A DNA stretch of 64,000 nucleotides from Takifugu bimaculatus. Its lineage: Eukaryota; Chordata; Actinopteri; Tetraodontiformes; Tetraodontidae. Position numbers and translations under genes: made by a program. The stretch covers positions 4,968,780 to 5,032,779 of the forward strand of contig CP034980.1 in NCBI GenBank assembly GCA_004026145.2. The letters run 5' to 3'. Every line of letters starts with the position of its first letter. Position 1 is the first letter of the stretch. The notes under the pieces were generated by a model. The model saw only the letters and a program-made list of their open reading frames with translations, was not told the origin of the DNA and did not search any database. Positions 1 to 12,035 of the stretch are shown here, piece by piece.

Positions 1-107
1 ACATGAAATTCATTTTTCCACTATCAATTTCCTAGAATATTAAAACAAATGCAGATTTTTCTGTAATACGGCTATTTTTCTGATTTTTTATTGCTAGTTT
101 ATAGCTA

Positions 108-108
108 G

Positions 109-207
<99 letters not shown>
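108..207. repeat. (CTTT)n microsatellite
   Basis: About 100 bp of uninterrupted CTTT tetranucleotide repeat. The array is pure, so it is probably polymorphic in length. No gene is next to it. Confidence 0.97.
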
Positions 208-2944
208 ACAGTGATAGCCGCCTGAGATATCAGATACATATCTCCATTCTCAGAGAAGAAAGTTATTTACAGTTAAATTTGAAAAAAGAAAAAAAACCTG
301 CCAGGGAAGAGAAAATTTGCATGACTTTAACAGACAGTTAATCTCAGTCACAATAATACACAACTAACATCTGCCTCCAATCTGGGGGAAAAAAGAGGAC
401 TATTGATCCCTTTATCCTCCGGATAAACCCATTGAAACAGTCATAATGTTTTTACAGTGCTTTTTTTTTAAGGAAATAGGATAATCCATTCTAATAAAAA
501 AAATTTTCGTCATATCTAGTAATACCTATCTGTCATCTGTTAAGCAATCATTCCACAGTGAAGTGAAGCATTTATTATTGTTCTGCAACCTCTGTTGGTG
601 TCCCGGTTCAGCAGGCAGAGATTCTGTCACATATAATGTCCCACAAAGATGTTCTGAATGTGTTTTGATAAGCTTTAAGGTCCTTTCTGGCTAAAGTGAG
701 GTAATTTGTTTCCAGGTTCTTTGTCATCAGTCACAATTCCAAAACTGAGGTAGTACACCTGTGGAGGACCTGATTCATTTTTTGAATTTTCTTGGATAAC
801 TTTCATCAAACAACAGTTCTCCAAACTTCACCCACCTCAAATGAAGAGACCAGATGAAGTACCTACTCCATGTCAGTTGTTTCATATAGCCATGATTAGG
901 GACCGGCACCCCAGAAGTGTGGGTGCACGATATGTACGTGTGAAGTGTCTCAGTGAGGTATCAATGAAAAGAGAGCAGGAGTCATTAAAAACCAATCATT
1001 CTGGTCCCCAGTTCTGCTTCCTGACTGCGTTGGGCTACTTCTTTGGATCTCTGCTGGCATCAACTGTGGATTATTCCTGATGTTGTAGCCATGAAGGTCT
1101 AGGTCACACGTCACAGCTGAGTACCCCCAACTTCAATTACCCTGTTCAGGGACAGGACAGGCGACATTATTTGACCCTTGTCAAGTCGACATCAACCCTG
1201 CCCTGACTGTAGGATATAACCTTCTACCCTATTTCGAACATTAGTGTGTATTAAACTAAAGATTCAGCTGCTGTTTGCTCTTCTACTCAAGCAATCCCCC
1301 CTCAGTTCTGATTGGATGACAGTAAGGAGGAGTATTATCTCTGATATCACTAATTAAATTTTATGTCCCCTTTTGATCGTCCCCCGTTTTACATTCCACA
1401 AATTGCTTTGGGATTTTAATATGCAGCTCAGCCAATCTCTAAGGAACCATAGACCTTTAAGAGCTAAATACTGTTACACAATCTTTCACTCGATCTATCA
1501 AAGTAATCCATTAACAGAATGCTTAAAGTTTATATAATGGAAATTTCAAAGCAGGTTTATTTCTCTTCTTTCAGAGAAATGCACCCAAGTAGGCATAAAA
1601 AAAAGCTCCAATGAGAGTAATGTTTCACCCTGGGCTGGCGCTGCAAAACAATGCTAAAGGTATTGAGATAAGCTTCAAAAAATGCAGGAAAAAGCTGGGA
1701 GATTGGTTCTTCTATATACTTTTATGTGCAAATACAACATTAATAGAGATTGGTCCTCAGCATTCACCACTGTATTACCCTGTATTACCGTTACATCACT
1801 GTCCACATTTCTTCAAGACCTGCATCTGTGGCCCTTCTCTGGGCCACAGAGTGCTCTTATCTGTTCTAATAGAGCAACTGAAGCGTAAATCCGTCAACGC
1901 TCCGGCCAGTCGATCCCATGGGATCGTTGATTGATGCTGTCTAAAAACACCTCAAACGACTGAGCGCGACCACTGTATTTGATGGTGTTACTTTCGGATG
2001 ATTTCCTTCCATGGTTGGTTTCTTAGCTCAAATGCTACCTGGTTGGCTGAATAGTTTTTTCATTTTAAAGGTTCTGCTCCCGCAAGAGCGATTTCTAGTC
2101 TAGGTCAGAGTGGACACTCTTTATCTTTACTGCATCACTCCGCTGACCCATAGTCTCCGCTTCCAGAATTACCCCTCTCCCTGGAGCAACCCTGTCCCTT
2201 TTTCCTTCTTGAAATTCAAATGAGTGACGTGTCAGCAATGGTTAACGTCTTATCCTGCGTGGCATCTGATTTAATTCCAGAGGAGAGGCGTACGGATTAT
2301 TCACTCCCCTGTCACCTTCATCCCACCAGCTGTGACAGGCTGAAGCTATTCAGAAGCAATGCCATCGAATGCCATGTCTCTGTGCTGTGTCTAATCAAAC
2401 GTCTAAGAGCTTTTTAAAATAGTTCTGCCAAGAATTCTGAGCTGTGCTCTTTCACTCAGAGGTCTTATCGCCATATAATTCCAAATTTATCTTTAAATCA
2501 GTGTTGTCTTCTGAAGCCTTCAGTCAATTCAGTATGAAGCAGCTTATCTCAGGAAACGTGTTTGGTATCTAATACTGACAACACATTTGGAATTTGAACT
2601 TTTGGTAAATCGTGTGGAAAATAATTTTACTTGAGTTAAATGTCAAACATATTCCACTGAACTATTTGAGAAAATAGCATTCAAACATATCCATTAATGC
2701 AAGGTTGTCCAGAGCAAGTCCTTGAGGGATTTCTATCCAATCAGAACAGGTGTCACAGACCCCATACCTGCACCCGGATCTACCGACCTCTGACCTTACT
2801 GACGGGCTCAGCTTTAGATTTGATTTAATTCCGTGTAACTAATGTATTTGCATATGTGATTTATGTCTCTTCCCTCCTCTATCTGCCCCCCCTCCCCTCC
2901 TCCTCCTTTGGCCAGCCAGTCATCAGACTGAGACTGTTTCTGCT
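208..2944. other. Gene-free stretch, no recognised feature
   Basis: Unique A/T-rich DNA. The open frames at 841-1080 and 1611-1934 have no recognisable family, repeat or splice context, and I treat them as chance. The only structure I see is a perfect 16-bp palindrome at 1911-1926 (reported as a finding). A degraded transposon could be hidden here, but I cannot name one. Confidence 0.5.
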
Positions 2945-2960
2945 CAAAGTTTCTTCCTGA

Positions 2961-3040
2961 GAATACATTGGCGTGCCATCTCCAAAAGGGGGCGTTGTGC
3001 ACAGAGAGCGGTACTTTTTCTTTCAGGGGCAGTTGCCATG
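2961..3040 (-). repeat. Left arm of an inverted repeat pair
   Basis: The reverse complement of this stretch matches 3531-3611 at roughly 85% over 80 bp, with a shared core GCTCTCTGTGCACAAC. The arms are in opposite orientation, about 490 bp apart. On the plus strand this arm runs into a retroposon-like tail near 3060-3112, which suggests the pair are two insertions of one repeat family. Confidence 0.75.
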
Positions 3041-3054
3041 TAAAGCATCAAAAG

Positions 3055-3112
3055 ACAATATTTGATTCTAACAGATGCTATATAAATAAAGATGATTTAA
3101 TTTGATTGGATC
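3055..3112 (+). mobile_element. 3' tail of a fish non-LTR retroposon (fragment)
   Basis: The sequence reads GATGCTATATAAATAAAGAT followed by a degenerate TTTGATT-type repeat. This resembles the common end of fish LINE/SINE elements (a 'gctatataaataaa' box, then short A/T-rich tandem repeats). Upstream, around 2935-2960, a 'TGTTTCTGCTCAAAGTTTCTTCC' type stretch resembles the conserved 3' UTR of such elements. No coding part remains. Family name not assigned. Confidence 0.5.
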
Positions 3113-3530
3113 GGACCCAGTAGACAACGCTCTTATTCCGCTTTACATAGTGAAATCCTTTTTCTGCCTGTTAGGAAATAAAACCCGGCCTAAGGACTGG
3201 GTCTGGGTCATCATACCCTTGATTTTCAAGTCATCATTGTAACTCGCATCATCTATTTCAGTTTTCTGGTTTTGTTATAATGATTCATTGTTGTCTATCT
3301 GATGTTTTGTTGCTTCTACACAGATGGATTTGCTGCTTTAAGAAGATCTCCCATGTCCAGCCTGCACTGGTGGGGACAGACATGCCGTCTGAGCCTCTCT
3401 TAAAGCACACAGCAACATTCAGATCCTCTCGAGAACAGAAGTGTAACCTGAACCTGGAAATGATTCTTGTTCTCCCAACTCTATTGTTGATTCAGCACAG
3501 TTAGCAATGTATCATATCATCGGGAGGTGC

Positions 3531-3611
3531 CATGGCAACCACCCCTGAAAAAAGAAAAGCACCGCTCTCTGTGCACAACACCCTGTTTTGGAGACAACAT
3601 GCCAATGTATT
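3531..3611 (+). repeat. Right arm of an inverted repeat pair
   Basis: Matches the reverse complement of 2961-3040 with about a dozen differences and a 1-nt offset. It shares CATGGCAAC, CCCCTGAAA, the GCTCTCTGTGCACAAC core and CCAATGTATT. The match ends just past 3611, so only the core of the element is shared. Confidence 0.75.
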
Positions 3612-6470
3612 GTTTTTAATAAGAGAAAGCATCAAGGGGAAGCCAGTTACTGTATGTAAATGATATGCAAATGCTTTCACAGGAAAACGCTGTAAGTGTG
3701 TGGGTGTATTCAAAGGAGAGAACATATTTAAACGACTGATGGGAACTGTCGATGGACCATACTTTCCGCAGGAACCGACTGATCTGCTCACCTTTAAACA
3801 CGCATGCATGCACACGTGGACTAGTGCTCCTTGTGCTGTGGGGATAAAGTCACACCAATTAGCATGCTCCAGTTGATTTATTTGAGAAATAGAGCAAACC
3901 CCAGAGGGAAAATTTGAGTTCAGACGGGCAAGCCTATATGTCTGGCCTGGGCAGAATTAAAGTTGTGCTGCAGTAAAAAAAATAATTAGGCCCACGACTG
4001 TTTCTGCATCATTAATGACTGTTGAGAGAAGCTGGAACTAAACAGCCAATTACAGAGTAATGGCAAGAACACACCCGCTATAGTAGCTTCGTCCGCTTTG
4101 TGGCAACATTTGAATGTGAATCGATGCTGTCAGCTTTTTTTTATCGTACATTCGTTGCACAGGTGCATCATCGGAGCTGCAAGCGGACAAAATAGCATTT
4201 AGCATGTTTAAGCCAGCTTGTAAAGATGATTCTGTACAAGTTCATTGGTTACCAACATAATTACAGCTATAACTCATTGCTGCTCCAATGTGCAGTTTTA
4301 AGAAAGCACTTAGAGAAGAAAATTCAATGTAAGACCTAAAATGTCAAGCTTTTGTGGTTTTAGAAATATCATGCACTAGCAACCATCTGAAATGTGAAGT
4401 CTTGTATCTTGGAGGGGGAAAAAAGAAATCCACTGTGTTGGAATTAAATTACTCTATTCCTTCTGTGGGAACAATGTGTACAGGTTTTTTACAGGTTTTA
4501 TTTTTTCTGGTGACCACACCTCAGTGACTACAATAGGGAGCTCCTCCAGTGCACAAGTCTCCACTTCTTCTACTGACCTCTCATTAATATTCTGTAGGTT
4601 CACTGCAAAGCTAAATCCTGTCACAAAAATAATCAATTATGCAGCCAGGCAATAAAGTTCTTCTGTAAAACAGAAAAAAAACTGTTGAAGAAAAATATAT
4701 GGCTCTTTCTGTTGAAATGTGAGAGCAAGAGAATCGATTCCACGACAATAAAGCAGTAATATCCACAATACAAGATAGCATTTTTTCCGTTACGTGCTTG
4801 CCGTTCCTGCTTTGTTATGTTTGGACGCCCATTGAAGCTGCCATCGGCACGGCCCTCCGCCTAATTGATGATCTATCCAGGTCAGCCATGTGTGAAACTT
4901 TCGCTTTACCTGAACACAGTAGACAATTAATTTGTCATTGATTCTCTTGTTGACCCGTTTAGATCTGCTAGCTCATGAAAATAAAGACAGGCTGTTTAGA
5001 AAAGGTTCGTTTTTTTCCTCTTTAAAAAACCGACAAATTTTAATGCAGTACAAGATTTCACCGAAGCAACTATAATGCCCGAGGCAACCAAAACCCCAGG
5101 TTTGAAATGGTTGTGATTTATGAGACTTTCTTTGAGCTTGTAGGTGTATATGTGCAGCAGTACTGTCACAGCAGCCTGGGAACTGTCCAGCAGTCAAAAT
5201 ATACAAAGGTTTATATCTAGGCTTGCGCTAATGATAATATAAAGCGTGACTGAGAGGGTATCACTCATTACGTTCACCCTAAACTGGTCATCAACCACAT
5301 CTTTGTCTGTCTGTCTGAACTTTTGTTCTGGATTCTGAAGCGACTTTGATCCTTGCTCTCCAAAGGGGCTTTGATTGGACAGCAAAGAAACCTACTATGT
5401 TATGTAACTGGTTCTAAATACTATACTAAAGGTGTCACACCGTGACCTGCTTGGCTTTTATTTCTAGTTGTTTATACTTTGATCTCTAGTTCCCATAGTG
5501 CTTTCTTTTTTTTGTTTGTTTTTTGTTTTTACAGAACTAATAGCAATGCAGTCTACAAGAAGCATTTTGAAATTCCCGACATAAATCATGTTGAATCATA
5601 GTTGGATTTTTTTTCCCCCCATGCACGTGAGAGATTAAAAACATGCAGGATATGAGGGTTTGGAAAACTGATGGGTCTTTTACTACAGTACCAGCATTAT
5701 CATAATTACATGTTATAAGACCTTTAGAAACAGATAAGCAACAATTTATAGAGATCAATTGCTGTATCTATGTCTTTATTTGCATATTTTGATGTAGAAA
5801 GAGTTCTAATTCCATCGCTACAGTAATAAGTATGTAATGCACTCAAAAATGCACAGGTTGTTTGGCAAGTCATCATATATCATCATTAGGAACTATTAAG
5901 ACCTTTAATACTCATGCATCAACTGTAAAGACCTGCCAGGTAGATTTGGATCAGCAAAATCAACAAGTCTACCTTTGATTAGCCTACTGAGGTTATGAAG
6001 ATGGCAAAGATGGTGGTAATGGTGCACCAGGGAGCATGGACAGGCACCAGAAGCTACAAGCAGCTGCAGAGCACACAGCCATGGAGTCAGAACCATCACA
6101 ATACACCAATAGTAGTAGTAGAAAGGTTGGTGGGAAGCTGAGAATAGGGCATTATTTGTGTCAGGTTGTGGTTTCTGTCTTCACTTTCTGTATTAACAGC
6201 GCCATCTAAAGGCAGAGTGACGGTAAAGCAGCTGCTGAAGCCTGAAGCGCTGACAGCGGGTCATTCCTCCAGTCTTATGAGGGCCACAGCTGCAACAGAA
6301 TTCAGTAATTTACAGCACATATGAAGAAGACCATAAGAAAGATAATTTGCAACTGAAGACTTGCAGGGCAATCACACTGGTGATATCCCTCCCAATTTCA
6401 TTTTTACACTGAATGGGCCCAATCTTTGGGCCCAATTTTTTTCTGTCTCTTTACTCTGCATACGCTGCTA
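3612..6470. other. Gene-free stretch with octamer and homeodomain-like motifs
   Basis: No gene seen. A perfect POU octamer (ATGCAAAT) lies near 3665 and its complement (ATTTGCAT) near 5778. ATTA/TAATTG-rich stretches near 3855 and 4860-4945 look like vertebrate conserved non-coding DNA. This is an impression from base content and motif density only. Confidence 0.35.
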
Positions 6471-6530
6471 CTATAATATAATTCAATTTCCCCACGGGGA
6501 TGAATAAAGTTCATCTTAATCTTAATCTCC
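6471..6530 (+). mobile_element. 3' tail of a non-LTR retrotransposon
   Basis: ATTTCCCCACGGGGATGAAT followed by AAAGTTCATCTTAATCTTAATC is the typical end of many fish LINEs: a small GC hairpin (CCCCACGGGG), then 'AATAAAGT', then a short tandem tail. Only this end is left, with no reverse-transcriptase frame upstream. Confidence 0.65.
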
Positions 6531-6747
6531 CCAGGACCACCTTGGATTGTAAAATTGTGGATTGTTTGGTAGTCAAATGTTTTATTTCTCATAGTGAAAA
6601 GTAGTAATGTGAAGTTTTAGATGAAAATATTAGTCTCAGTGCCTCTGATTCCTTATTCTTATTCCTTATCCAAATATTTCTCAGAAGCCTTCTACAAATT
6701 ATGACTTTTACAATGAAAATCCCATTTTCTTGCCAGTCTCAATGCAT

Positions 6748-6881
6748 CATCATCCATCCATCTATTCATTCACTCATCCATCCCTCCCTCCCTCCCTCAC
6801 TCACTCACTCACTCACTCACTCACTCACTCACTCACTCACTCACTCACTCACTCACTCACTCACTCACTCACTCACTCACT
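6748..6881. repeat. Compound microsatellite (CATC)n, (CCTC)n, (ACTC)n
   Basis: A short CATC/CCTC stretch runs into about 85 bp of pure ACTC repeat (about 6797-6880). The open frames here, which encode runs of Ser-Leu-Thr-His, are products of the repeat and not genes. Confidence 0.95.
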
Positions 6882-7318
6882 TCATTTTTTAACATGTGTG
6901 TTGTGGTGTGTGGTTAACAAAACAGGAATACCAGGATAAATCCCATGGTTTCCAGGCAGCAGCATGGCTGTACTAATAATCTGATGTTATGAAGAAGAAC
7001 CTGAGGAGAATGCTGATACATGACAGTTGGAATAAATGCAGAACAGCTGCCGCTAAAAGGAAATAATATTAACAAAATACACATGACGAATCATGTTTTC
7101 AACAATTCATTTCCACATCCAGTTGCATTTATCCATTAAAATGTTAATAATTTTCCCTCATTATTCACCCTCCCTTGCTGCAAAGCCTTCATATCACATT
7201 GTTTACTGTATGTTGACATGGAAAATATTTTAAGGTGAAATAGCAATGATTCATATATACACACTGTCTCACTGCACTCAGTGTTTGTCTTTAAACTTCA
7301 CTTTCCCCCCAAATCGTG

Positions 7319-7566
7319 TATAAAAGCCATGTTTAGCAAGGGGAGATCACTCCCTGCTGCATTCTCTGGAGTCGGGGACACTGGGATCTACCTGTTTTAT
7401 CATGGAGAATTGGGAGAGGCTGGAATGGTTTTTGTGGACTGTGCCGAGCGTTGGTGAAGACAAGTTGGGAAAATCCCCAAATATTCAGGCATTGTATCAT
7501 GCTGTTGTGTCTGTCATAGAAATTATTTTTCCTTTTGCGATATGTTATAATAAAATGACAAAGTAA
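7319..7566 (+). other. TATA box followed by a 54-residue ORF (unassigned)
   Basis: A perfect TATAAAAG at 7319-7326 is followed about 80 bp later by an ATG at 7402, giving a 54-codon frame that ends at 7566. An AATAAA at 7549-7554 overlaps the end of the frame. The peptide has a Trp-rich start (MENWERLEWFLW) and a hydrophobic end (VSVIEIIFPFAICY). I do not recognise it. A donor-like GTGAAG at about 7455 could instead make this a first exon. It may equally be chance. Confidence 0.2.
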
Positions 7567-9230
7567 TGACAGTTTAACGGAGGGAAATACAAGCAGAAAC
7601 CTGAGGATTGTAAAGGTTCCAGCACTTTGTACTGAGCTGTGAAGGGGAAAGCGAAGGTTGTTCTGTAACTTTCAGGGAAACAAGGAAGGTGTTCAGTGTC
7701 TCTCATCACCTGTGTTGGGAGTGTGTGAGGATATTTACTGAAAACAGCAAACTGGAGCACCGGGCATGACGACGTGTCTCCAGGCTTGACGTTCTGTTCT
7801 AACCGTTTACTAAACAGCTTTGATAGGACTTGACTGTTTTAGTAAATATAGAAGGTGTGCGTGTGTGTTTTTGGTATAACAGGACAGTTTTCGGTTCAGG
7901 TTGTGTTTTTCCTCTCTCCCGGAGGAAGCAGATTTACAAGCTGTCACAGTTTGCCAGCTCTTTATCCCCCGAACAGTGAGACGTGAAATCTGTTATTTTA
8001 TGGCTCTATAATCGGGGACAGCTCCTAAAAACACAAATCTCTCGTGCGTGGCAGCTATGGTGTAAGCCTTTGTCTGAGTTTACATTATAAACACCACACA
8101 CTTCTGTGCCCTCTGTGGATGCACACACACGCACCCATACACACATATGCAGTTGATGAGTGTGTGGGGGTGTGTTCCCTCTCTTCGACAGGTGCGTTGA
8201 TGACTGCCACGAGCCAGGCGGCAGGTGGAGATGAGGATTTGGAGATTTTAATCGTATCACTCTTGAGTAATAATTCTGCTGCCGGAGGTGATGAGGGTCC
8301 AGAGCTATAACATGTTATTGATGGATGCTGTGCTGAGTATCCCTCAATCACACGGTGTTTTCCAGCAGCCATATGGCACACTGCTCTCAAACAAACTGTA
8401 CCGCCGTTTCAGTTTGGACGTTAATGTATCACAGCAGACTGCAGCAAGTGGCTGTTACTTTTCCTAGTAAAAAAGCAGATGGGGAGTAATGCCGGGAGGA
8501 TGAATGTATAATTATTGGATATCATAACAAGTTCGACAAGTGCATGATAGCTAAATGAGGGGAAGAGTGAAGGAAACAAAACATTGTCCAAAGCTTTGAG
8601 GGAAAAGTTATAAGAAGTTCTAAAGTATGAATAAAAGTTTAAGTTCCAATAGAAGAAGTGTGTCTCAAAGTAAGTTTTCAGGTTTTACCGTTATCTTATC
8701 TGTTTCCATCTGGAACATACCATTTCGGTTCTGACCTTGTCATTGCCATCCGCTAGCACGAGTAGCACCTGCAAATTTGCATCCTTTTCAGATATCAGTG
8801 CCATCAGTTTGAATAAAGACAGCAGAAAATGACGACTACGGTTAATGATGTCTCTGAGACACGAAGGCCCCACTGTAATCTCCCTCTTGGCTGACATATC
8901 TCAAGGTGGATTGGCAAAAGCGGGAGACAGCTTACATTGTGTATAACGGCTTTTACCCCCAAGCTCACACTGAGCAGGATGCGGAGGCAAGGAAAACACC
9001 TTCAAAGTGTCTAGAGTGAAAAAGCTCCTCGTGCGCTCTGCAGTCTCGGCGGGAAAAGAAGGCAGGTTTGCATATGGATTTGGCACGCTCATAAATCATG
9101 AACAAATTATAAATAAATCACATTTGTTTGCAAAAGAGGCACTAAGAAGAAAGTAAGATGTGAAGCAGCTCTTCACATCAGTTATGCAAATCTGACAGCT
9201 TAGCTAATGCACAATTGTGCCAAGCAGTTT
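7567..9230. other. Gene-free stretch
   Basis: No gene is supported. Overlapping open frames on both strands at 8006-8390 come from low-complexity sequence around an AC-rich tract (about 8120-8145). None shows a domain, splice context or family likeness. Confidence 0.45.
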
Positions 9231-9310
9231 CTTTCTTTCTTGCTTTCATTCTTTCTTCCTTTCTTTCTTTCATTCTTTCTTCCATTCTTTCATTCTTTCT
9301 TTCTTTCTTG
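9231..9310. repeat. Imperfect (CTTT)n with CATT interruptions
   Basis: CTTT units interrupted by CATT and CCTT. It is an older, decayed relative of the type of microsatellite at the start of the window. Confidence 0.9.
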
Positions 9311-10130
9311 TTTAGTGTAAATGGTGGTCATGCTGCCAGTGTTTCTGGGTAAATAAAGGATTAGAGGGTCATAAAATTTCAAAGTATTTGTACGTGCATG
9401 GAGCATAGCTAACAGAATTAGGGCAGACTCAACAGTTAACATCTTTTTTATTGTTTATATTTAATATTTATACTAATTAGATGATAAAATTATTTGTTAT
9501 CTTTCCCACTAAGCTCAAACTGTATCTGTTTGCAGCTGTGCCTTTATTTAAATGACAATGAAAACCTTTATTTTATTGGATATATTAGGACTTTGTGCAA
9601 TAAAATGCTTTAGTAAATTTCTTTTTTAGGTGTGAGAATGTTCTTGGCTACCTTTCACAGACTGGCAGCTGTACGTCTGCTAACTGTACCAGTGTCTGTC
9701 CCTGCATTCTTTGTAAACTGAACTACTTCATGCTTCAGCATCTTTACAGCTTTTATCAGTCGAGCCCTCTGCCACAATAAAGATGTTTGCATCCAGTCAG
9801 CACTATCCGTGTATAAATGGTGTGACGGAATTCACTGTTTGGCACAACAAGCTGGGACACCATGAGAATGTGGATTTCCAACGTTTGCAAGGAGCAGTTA
9901 GCAGTTACCAACACGGTCGGATCAGGTTACTCCGACATGCAGGTTTGACACTACTGGTCATCGCTTTTCTTGTGGGCCTGTTTTCTAAAAGAGTGCTTAT
10001 TTTGACTTTTTTTTTTCAGGAAAGAAGGGGGTTGGTTGGGAAAACACTAGCGCATGTTGCTTCTGCTGGTATTCCCATATTAATTTATAGAAAGTATAGA
10101 GAAAAATGTAAATGCATAATTCTAAATACT

Positions 10131-10136
10131 TTTATT
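10131..10136 (-). terminator. Candidate poly(A) signal of the foxi3-like gene
   Basis: TTTATT on the plus strand reads AATAAA on the minus strand, about 645 bp past the stop codon. It would give a 3' UTR of about 650 nt containing an AC/GT repeat (10685-10707) and an A-rich stretch. The choice of this signal is inference. Confidence 0.4.
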
Positions 10137-10682
10137 AAAATTAAAAAAAAAACACACACACAAATGTCATCACATAAACCATACATCAGAAACTCAATAT
10201 AGACTATTTACAAAAACAAAAGAGATCTACAATATAAATTTATGAAACTACACATCACATTCACGTATTTACAAAGTACAATTTGCATCAGACTCTTGGA
10301 CAGAAATTTCACAAATTGTTCTACAAAAAAAAGATCACCAAAACTGTTCACTTTTCACTTTAGAGCATCACACACAGACACACACCACACACACGATTCC
10401 TCAATTTGTTGTCCGGGCCCGATCCTGACCAGAGACAGATGGCGTGATGTCAAATGGTCAGATGTCAGCAGATCAGATCCAGCATCAGTTATGAGTCAGG
10501 GCAGGTAGAGATAATAGCCGTGGGTCCAATAAAAGCTGACTGGGGATCTGATAGTGTGACAGACAGCGGTTTCAGGGAGGGACACTTGCTGCTGTTTGCA
10601 ACTGACTCAGCTGTTCCTGTGGGAATCAAAGCCTTTTAACTCCACTGTCACACACTTTTCCTGTCTCAGTCAGCAAACATAA

Positions 10683-10707
10683 TGTGTGTGTGTGTGTGTG
10701 TGTGTGT
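10683..10707. repeat. (GT)n microsatellite in the presumed foxi3 3' UTR
   Basis: About 12 GT units, 75 bp downstream of the foxi3-like stop codon (the gene is on the minus strand). Confidence 0.9.
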
Positions 10708-10781
10708 AACAGAACTCTACAGCAAAAGTCATCAGCCAGTTAATCTTTACTGTCAAGAGTCAAAACAAACCTCCACTTCAC

Positions 10782-12035
10782 TTAAACCTCTGTGCCTTCA
10801 CGATGGTAGATGACTCCTGTGGAGCTCATGGTTGGGTAAAAATGACCGCTGGACCCGTTAAACTGGCTGAGGATGGGGCTAGTGTAGCCTATAGATGAGG
10901 GGGAGGGTGAAGGGGAGAGCACAGGGGGACCGGGCACTTGTGGAACCCATTCCGACCCACCTGGGTTTGGAGAGTAGCTGCCAAAACTCGGAGGCTGTGC
11001 CGGCCGATGTGGCCCGTCCAGAGGCAGCTGCATGGGCCTGCTTAAATCGCCCCCCACCTCGCTGGCCACTCCGGCGGTCACTCCGGACATCTCAGTCAGG
11101 AAGGTACTGAGACAAGGTGCTACGCCGGACGAAGATGGGGAGGGAATCCTGTCTGTTGGCGGGGAGATGTCGAGGGAAGGGTTGTGCTTGGGACTGCCGC
11201 GGTCGTTGTCTCCAGACTCTGGACCTCCTGAAATGCTGTCCCCGCCGGGAAGGGTGTCGGACTTTCTCTTTCTTTTGCGACGGAAGTTTCCATTGTCAAA
11301 CATCTTTTCACAGTTGGGGTCAAGTGTCCAGTAGTTGCCCTTACCTGCAGAGGTGTTACACTAATATGAATCCAGGAATGTTTTCACAGTACTGAACATA
11401 TGAAATATATAAAATATAATGTATGAGACCTTACCTGGATCATCTTCATCTCTTGGTACTTTTTTGAAGCAGTCATTAAGTGACAGGTTGTGTCGGATTG
11501 AGTTTTGCCAACCGGCTTTGCTCTTGTTGTAAAAGGGGAAGTTGTCGGCGACATATTGGTAAATTTGACTCAAGGTCAGTCTCTTGTCAGGGGCTCCATG
11601 GATTGCCATGGCGATGAGAGCTGAATAGGAGTATGGAGGCCTGACCAGCTTCATCAGATCTTCTTGGGAGGGCAAAGAGAACCAGCTTAGTTCCCCTCCC
11701 GGACCTCCAGCTCCAGCTGGACCCAGGTAAGACCTCTGCATGCCGTAGTGTTGCGGCATGAAAGGGCTGGTGGTGTTGCCGGGGGTGCCCGTGGTAGCCA
11801 GGTATGGAGATGTGTTGATGCCAGAGCCGTTGAACCAGAGGTAGGGGTTTGGGGAGGTGGTAGCATAGTCGTTCAGGTCGTAGGACGTCGGCGTGGTGCG
11901 CTGAGGACTTGGCAGTGAAGGAGGGGGGTAGTAGCAGTCACTGTACATGCTGAGCTCAGGGGGCTCCTGACCAAGGCTGGGGAACTGTGGGCCACACCGC
12001 GGAGGGGACTGGCCCTGGGCCTCAAATGAAGACAT
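10782..12035 (-). CDS. foxi3: Forkhead transcription factor, FoxI class (foxi3-like)
   Basis: Two coding exons: 11435-12035 and 10782-11344. They are joined by a 90-bp GT-AG intron inside the forkhead domain, in phase 1 at the glycine of the DDPG/KGNYW junction. The product is 387 residues. The winged-helix domain runs from about residue 131 (VRPPYSYSALIAMAI) through helix 3 (WQNSIRHNLSLNDCF) to the basic FRRKRKRKSD stretch that should act as nuclear localisation signal. The N-terminus has the FoxI-type NPYLWFNG motif near residue 63, and the C-terminus ends REGTEV, as in other FoxI proteins. The phrase SWFSLPSQEDLMKL just before the domain resembles fish Foxi3 more than Foxi1. In fish, Foxi3 proteins specify epidermal ionocytes. 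The start codon at 12035 is the first ATG after an in-frame stretch without alternatives. The FoxI family is certain; the foxi3 versus foxi1 assignment is from memory of family sequences. Confidence 0.9.

Noticed and set aside
6701..6939. ORFs encoding runs of Ser-Leu-Thr-His
   Set aside because: Translation of the ACTC microsatellite, not a gene.
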